Assembly (NCBI GenBank): GCA_039024435.1
Contig: JBCCQH010000021.1
Coordinates: 1 to 64,000, forward strand
Reading direction: 5' to 3'
DNA: 64,000 nt
Source: JBCCQH01 sp039024435
GTDB lineage: Bacteria; Bacteroidota; Bacteroidia; J057; JADKCL01
Shown here piece by piece: positions 60,157-64,000 of the stretch. A model generated the notes under the pieces. The model did not search any database, was not told the origin of the DNA, and saw nothing but the letters and a program-made list of their open reading frames with translations. Position numbers and translations under genes: made by a program. The stretch's first letter is position 1, and every line of letters begins with the position of its first letter.

Positions 60157-60451
60157 AAACCAAATCCTTTAGTGCTTCAAATTTGTTGGTTTGAACCTGA
60201 CTGACAAAACTTCCCCCCTGAAATGTAGCAAAGGTGGGCAGGTTATCGACTTTGGCCAGCTTGCGCGACATCGGATTTTTCTCCGCATCGACAAAGACAA
60301 AGTAGATGTCCGTCAATTCATTGGCCAGTTTCTTAAACTTGGGCTTCATGATGCGGCAATTGCCACACCAGCCGGCGGAATATTGGACAATGACGGTGGA
60401 TTCATTTTGTACAATTTCCTCCAGGTTATCTTCTTTTAATTCTACTAGCAT
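60137..60451 (-). CDS. Thioredoxin family protein
   Basis: A 104-residue thioredoxin-fold protein with the active site WCGNC (Cys29, Cys32), the conserved Asp-rich strand FVDAEKNP and the cis-Pro motif LPTFATF. The CGNC site differs from the classical CGPC, which shifts redox potential. It probably reduces the peroxiredoxin encoded just upstream. It is the middle gene of the operon (24 bases from peroxiredoxin, overlapping DUF6952). Confidence 0.93.
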   Translation of the reverse strand: MLVELKEDNLEEIVQNESTVIVQYSAGWCGNCRIMKPKFKKLANELTDIYFVFVDAEKNPMSRKLAKVDNLPTFATFQGGSFVSQVQTNKFEALKDLVYEVANN

Positions 60452-60474
60452 GATAAAGGGTTGTGGTGATCAAA

Positions 60475-61113
60475 TTAGTTTACACTGAGGTAAGCGGCGA
60501 CTCCGCTCCGGTTGGCTTCCAGTGCCGCTTTGCCTTCTTCCCAGTTTGCGGGACAAACTTCGCCCTTTTTCTGGAAGTGACTGAAAGAATCAATCAATCG
60601 GAGATACTCTTGCACATTGCGTCCGAGTGGCATGTGGTTGATCCCTTCATGAAACACCACGCCTTCCTCATCGATCAGATAAGTGGCCCGGTAAGTAACG
60701 TTGTCGCCTTCAAGCAGATCAACCCCCGTTTCCTCATCGGTTTTCACCTTGGTGGTATCCAAAATTCCCAGGATCTTCGCAAGGTTCCGATTGCTATCTG
60801 CCAAAAGGTTGTAGGTAACTCCTTCGATCCCTCCCTCATCTTTGGCGGTGCTCAACCAGGCAAAGTGCACTTCCGGGGTATCACAAGATGCACCAATGAC
60901 GATGGTGTTTCTTTTCTCAAACTCCGACAGGGCTTCCTGGAAGGCATGCAACTCGGTGGGGCAGACGAAAGTAAAATCTTTCGGATACCAGAAAAGGAGA
61001 ACCTTTTTCTTATTTTTCTGTGCTTCTTCCCGCACATTAACCTGGAATGTATCTCCCATGTCATTCATGGCGTTTACTTTTATTCCAGGGAACTGTTTTC
61101 CAATATAACTCAT
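60475..61113 (-). CDS. Typical 2-Cys peroxiredoxin (AhpC/Prx1 type)
   Basis: A 212-residue peroxiredoxin from the ATG at 61113; four more codons extend to 61125. The peroxidatic Cys51 lies in DFTFVCPTEL, and the resolving Cys187 in CPANWEEGK near the C-terminus, so it is a typical 2-Cys enzyme. It reduces hydrogen and organic peroxides and is recycled by thioredoxin. It is first of the three-gene operon. Confidence 0.95.
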   Translation of the reverse strand: MSYIGKQFPGIKVNAMNDMGDTFQVNVREEAQKNKKKVLLFWYPKDFTFVCPTELHAFQEALSEFEKRNTIVIGASCDTPEVHFAWLSTAKDEGGIEGVTYNLLADSNRNLAKILGILDTTKVKTDEETGVDLLEGDNVTYRATYLIDEEGVVFHEGINHMPLGRNVQEYLRLIDSFSHFQKKGEVCPANWEEGKAALEANRSGVAAYLSVN

Positions 61114-61417
61114 AGTATTATTCAATGATTTTAAAAAGGATAAACGGGAAATCTGAGTATTGGTTTGGAAGTATTTGTTAAAAAATTATGACCAACAATC
61201 AGCGGGGCCAAATCGCCTTGCTGAGCGGTGAATCGGCGTTGGAATGGGCATAACCCTTCCGTCAGGAGCTCGCATAGATATGGCGCAAAAGAGTTTTATC
61301 GTGGCGTGCTTTGCTCGCGCTTTTTCTACTGGGACGACCGGTTCCATTTTTCGGCTGGTGGCCCGATGTCACAATTGAAACGGATTCACTATCGAGCCAA
61401 GAAGCGTCCTGAGTGGA

Positions 61418-61702
61418 TTAAAGACCCTCCTCAAGGATTGCGATACCAGCACCCCTTTCTTGCGATACTGTGTACACGTGTACCTCTTTCGTGATCGTCA
61501 CCCCTCCCGCGATATATCCATTGATCAGGGCATCGGCATCCTGACCGCTTGCGTGGGCGGCGGCGCGCAAGATCGCCTCGGCAAGCACCGGATCGATTTC
61601 CGCTGCGTGGGCTACGTTTTCCGCGGCGTAAGTCTTCTCTGCCGCCATTCCTGGAAGGGCCGCAAAAAGGCCGAGCAGGGCCAGCAATAGGACTTTTTTC
61701 AT
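61418..61702 (-). CDS. Small exported protein, unknown
   Basis: A 94-residue protein from the ATG at 61702 with a signal peptide (ending near GMAA). The mature part is Ala-rich and helical (LAEAILRAAAHASGQ), followed by short strands (VTITKEVHVYTVSQ). It resembles the exported protein at 46637-46918 in length, layout and the pattern A-E-x-AIL-xAA. The frame to 61732 is less likely. No function is known. Confidence 0.65.
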   Translation of the reverse strand: MKKVLLLALLGLFAALPGMAAEKTYAAENVAHAAEIDPVLAEAILRAAAHASGQDADALINGYIAGGVTITKEVHVYTVSQERGAGIAILEEGL

Positions 61703-61823
61703 TGTCTTTGGATGAATTGTTGTTCGGGGCAATATGCACCTTTGCCGTACCCAAGACCTTGCCCCAAAGCCTGATTCAAAGCTGAACCGCCATCCCCCGA
61801 ATTCCTACACCTCTCCCGACCAC

Positions 61824-62981
61824 TCACGGAAGCAACAGCGAGCTGTCCCCGTAGCTCAGGAACTGGTAGCCATGGTCCAGCGCGGCGGCGTACACCTTTC
61901 GCCAATCCTCCCCGATGAAGGCTGCGATCAGCAGAATCAGCGTCGAATTCGGCAGGTGGTAATTCGTGACCAGCCCGTCGCACATCCGGAAGGTGTAGCC
62001 CGGATAGAGGAAAATCTCGGTCTGCCCGCCGAGTTGCTGCAACTGCTGCCGATCCATGTAGTCCTGCACGTTTTGCAGAGCGTTGACTCGGTCGATGGCT
62101 TTGAGGCGATAGGGATCCTCCTTCCGGATGAAGAAATCGCTTTCCCCCCGTTGCAACCGCACCCCAAACCAGTAGAGGCTTTCCAGGGTCCGCAGGGAAG
62201 TGGTCCCGACGGCAACCGTGGGCCCACTGGAAATCAAGGATTCCACCGTTGATCGCTGAATCCACACCTGCTCGTTGTGCATGGGATGCTCCGCGATTTT
62301 CTGGGTTTTGATCGGCTGAAAGGTACCCGCGGATACGTGCAGGGTGACGTATTCGGTCGGGATCCCCCTCGCTCCCAGGCGGTGTACGATGGATTCGGTG
62401 AAATGCAGTCCGGCGGTGGGGGCCGCGACGGCACCTTCGACCTTGGAGTAGACGGTCTGGTAGCGGTCTCGGTCGGCGGGTTCGACCTCGCGCTGGAGGT
62501 AGGGGGGAAGTGGGATTTTGCCGATTTGGGTGAGCAGTTCGGCAAAACTCATGCCTTCCCAGGCGAAGCTTACCTTGTCGTCGCCGGTGCGGGTCGCGGT
62601 GAAGTTGAGCGCAGGACTTTTCAGCGAGGTGCCGCGTTTCCATTTCCGGGCATTGCCAATCATGCATTTCCAGACACACTGCCGCTCACTGGCCATGACT
62701 TCCTCGTGGGCCGGGGAGGGGAAAAGGGGTTCCAACAGAAAGATCTCGATGCGAGCCCCGGTTTCCTTGTGGAGGATAATCCGGGCGGGAATGACCTTGG
62801 TATCGTTGAAGACCAGCGTCGCGGTGGGTGGCAACTGGTCCACGATGGCGCCGAAACCGTGGTGTTCGATTTCTCCCTGCCGATAGACCAACAGTTTGGA
62901 AGTGCCCCGTTCTTGGGGGGGATGCTTGGCGATCCGGGAATCGGGCAAGTCGTAGGAAAAATCGTCTAGTTTCAGGCTCAT
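61824..62981 (-). CDS. queA: tRNA preQ1(34) S-adenosylmethionine ribosyltransferase-isomerase
   Basis: A 385-residue queuosine-biosynthesis enzyme from the ATG at 62981; the frame extends to 63389 but the extra 136 residues have no homologous look. QueA transfers and isomerises the ribosyl part of SAM to preQ1 in tRNA. Typical motifs include LDDFSYDLPDSRIAKHPP at the start, LVFNDTKVIPARI, APTAGLHFT, NEQVWI, VAVGTTSLRTLES and the end block YHLPNSTLILLIAAF. It is transcribed alone. Confident. Confidence 0.97.
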   Translation of the reverse strand: MSLKLDDFSYDLPDSRIAKHPPQERGTSKLLVYRQGEIEHHGFGAIVDQLPPTATLVFNDTKVIPARIILHKETGARIEIFLLEPLFPSPAHEEVMASERQCVWKCMIGNARKWKRGTSLKSPALNFTATRTGDDKVSFAWEGMSFAELLTQIGKIPLPPYLQREVEPADRDRYQTVYSKVEGAVAAPTAGLHFTESIVHRLGARGIPTEYVTLHVSAGTFQPIKTQKIAEHPMHNEQVWIQRSTVESLISSGPTVAVGTTSLRTLESLYWFGVRLQRGESDFFIRKEDPYRLKAIDRVNALQNVQDYMDRQQLQQLGGQTEIFLYPGYTFRMCDGLVTNYHLPNSTLILLIAAFIGEDWRKVYAAALDHGYQFLSYGDSSLLLP

Positions 62982-63243
62982 GTCCGGCTTTTTTGATCCA
63001 GTTGGGCACGGAAAATATGCGGGCGCAATATACCGCCGGGGAGCAGAAAACGCCATGCATCCGGGTAACAATGGGGGCGGTTTGTGGGGAACGAAACGCA
63101 GCCGGGTACGGAAAGATGGGGCTGGTCGAGGCAATCGGGCATTTTCCCCGCCAAACATTTCCCCGTCCATTTTTCTTTCATCTATGTCCACGGTTTCAAG
63201 CCCCGCGCAAGATTCCACTTTCCCAATCCCAACTGCACCGCAC

Positions 63244-63609
63244 ATGAAAACTTTGAAAACCCTCCTCGTTCTGCTTTGCCTGGCCTGTCTGATCCATTCC
63301 GAAGCCAGCGCGCAAACCGAGTTCGAATTGGATCCTTCCCAGAGCATGTTGATGACGGGAAAAGGGCAGGGGCAGGACGGTGCCATCAATCCTTTCCTGG
63401 GAGAAGATTGCTATGCGATTGTGGAAAATACCGGGAAGCAGGCGTTTTCCATCCGCGTCCAGCAAAACGGCGAAATCATCAAAACCATTCCGATTGCCCG
63501 GAACGAAGAAAAGAAAGTGAGCCTGCTCCCAGGGTACGAGATGTATTTTGACACCGAGAAAGACGGGAAGGTCAAGGCCACGGTGGACTTTGCCAAGATG
63601 GAGCCCTGA
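63244..63609 (+). CDS. Small exported protein, unknown
   Basis: A 121-residue protein from the ATG at 63244, with a signal peptide (residues 1-23, ending ASAQ). The mature part is a beta-rich domain of about 95 residues (CYAIVENTGKQAFSIRVQQNGE and KVSLLPGYEMYFDTEKDGKVKATVDF), probably a small sandwich. One Cys is present. I do not recognise the family. It is divergent from queA with about 260 bases between starts. Confidence 0.7.
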   Translation: MKTLKTLLVLLCLACLIHSEASAQTEFELDPSQSMLMTGKGQGQDGAINPFLGEDCYAIVENTGKQAFSIRVQQNGEIIKTIPIARNEEKKVSLLPGYEMYFDTEKDGKVKATVDFAKMEP

Positions 63610-63814
63610 GGGTTGGGGAGAGGCAAGTAGAACTTGTCCCCGGTTTCCCCAATACCGACCTTCACTGGAGCAAGGAACTCATCGGCCCACCATTGAAAAT
63701 GCTGCGCCCGCGCCGTTGTTGTTGCCCTCTATACACCGTTGTTTTCATTCGCCCGAAACCACTCCCGCGGAGATCGCTCAGGCCTGAGCCACTTCCAGCG
63801 GCCCCCTTCCTCCA

Positions 63815-64000
63815 TCAATTCAAATTTCGGTATTCGCTCGGGCTGTATCCCGTTTTTCGCTTGAATAAGTTGCTGAAATGCTGCGGGTAGGCAAATCCCA
63901 GCGAATAGCCGATCTCACTGATCGCCATCGTGGTATTGAGCAGGCTGCTTTTGGCCTTTTCGATCAGGAAATAGTGGATGTGCTCTTGGGTCGTTTTGCC
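63815..64000 (-). CDS. AraC family regulator, C-terminal fragment
   Basis: The last 61 codons of a gene entering from the right edge. It shows the second AraC helix-turn-helix: IEKAKSSLLNTTMAISEIGYSLGF and AYPQHFSNLFKRKTGYSPSEYR. Its position is next to the small exported gene, convergent with it. The sensing domain is outside the window. Confidence 0.85.
   Translation of the reverse strand, partial: GKTTQEHIHYFLIEKAKSSLLNTTMAISEIGYSLGFAYPQHFSNLFKRKTGYSPSEYRNLN

Noticed and set aside
61824..63389. 521-residue QueA with long N-terminal extension
   Set aside because: The extra 136 residues overlap the divergent exported gene and lack the family start motif, which begins at 62981.

Overview
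The window looks like a chromosomal segment of a GC-rich Bacteroidota, most likely a Saprospiria / Lewinella-type marine bacterium. The evidence is two secreted proteins with type IX secretion (T9SS) C-terminal domains, a MbnP/MbnH-type pair, a peroxiredoxin-thioredoxin-DUF6952 cluster, a two-component-regulator-propeller sensor, and A/T-rich gene starts without clear Shine-Dalgarno sites. The taxon is inferred from gene content, not from a marker gene search. I saw no tRNA, rRNA, CRISPR array, integrase or transposase.

Layout. 1-13 kb: an edge-truncated propeller sensor, an AqpZ aquaporin, a secreted VPS10/Asp-box propeller protein, an HxlR regulator divergent from a three-gene oxidoreductase operon, a leaderless 759-residue propeller plus glycine-zipper protein, a class C beta-lactamase-fold lipoprotein and a parallel beta-helix lipoprotein. 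13-21.3 kb: the most unusual locus, a ~1760-residue protein with an eCIS-core (DUF4157) domain followed directly by two tandem leucine-rich-repeat (LRR) genes. 21.6-30.2 kb: an MBOAT/SGNH acyl-transfer pair, a DUF4174 gene, MbnH and MbnP with a small cysteine protein, and a GMC oxidoreductase/HAD phosphatase operon. 30.9-36.1 kb: a 1503-residue T9SS propeller/jelly-roll protein whose two flanks carry inverted copies of a palindrome-rich non-coding element, then a small secreted protein. 36.7-46.5 kb: NAD synthetase, a second HxlR divergent from DJ-1/PfpI and NADP-oxidoreductase genes, a small exported protein, a T9SS sugar-dehydrogenase/PA14 protein and an unknown helical protein. 46.6-64 kb: small exported proteins, two exported Cys/Trp-module proteins, rsmG, an SDR/ALDH/AraC group, HXXEE and Crp-type genes, DinB, hydrolases, the thioredoxin/peroxiredoxin operon, queA, and an edge-truncated AraC gene.

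How the genes work together. Several small modules are recognisable: two HxlR-controlled electrophile/redox modules with palindromes in the divergent promoters, a peroxide-detoxification operon, a copper/tryptophan-oxidation type MbnP-MbnH pair, and a surface or export layer of T9SS proteins. The best candidate for an undescribed system is the DUF4157 protein with its duplicated LRR partners: the duplication breakpoint carries a copy of the last codons of the DUF4157 gene, and the two LRR proteins differ mainly in their repeat faces. A second discovery is a MITE-like non-coding repeat present as one long copy, one internally deleted copy and two fragments.
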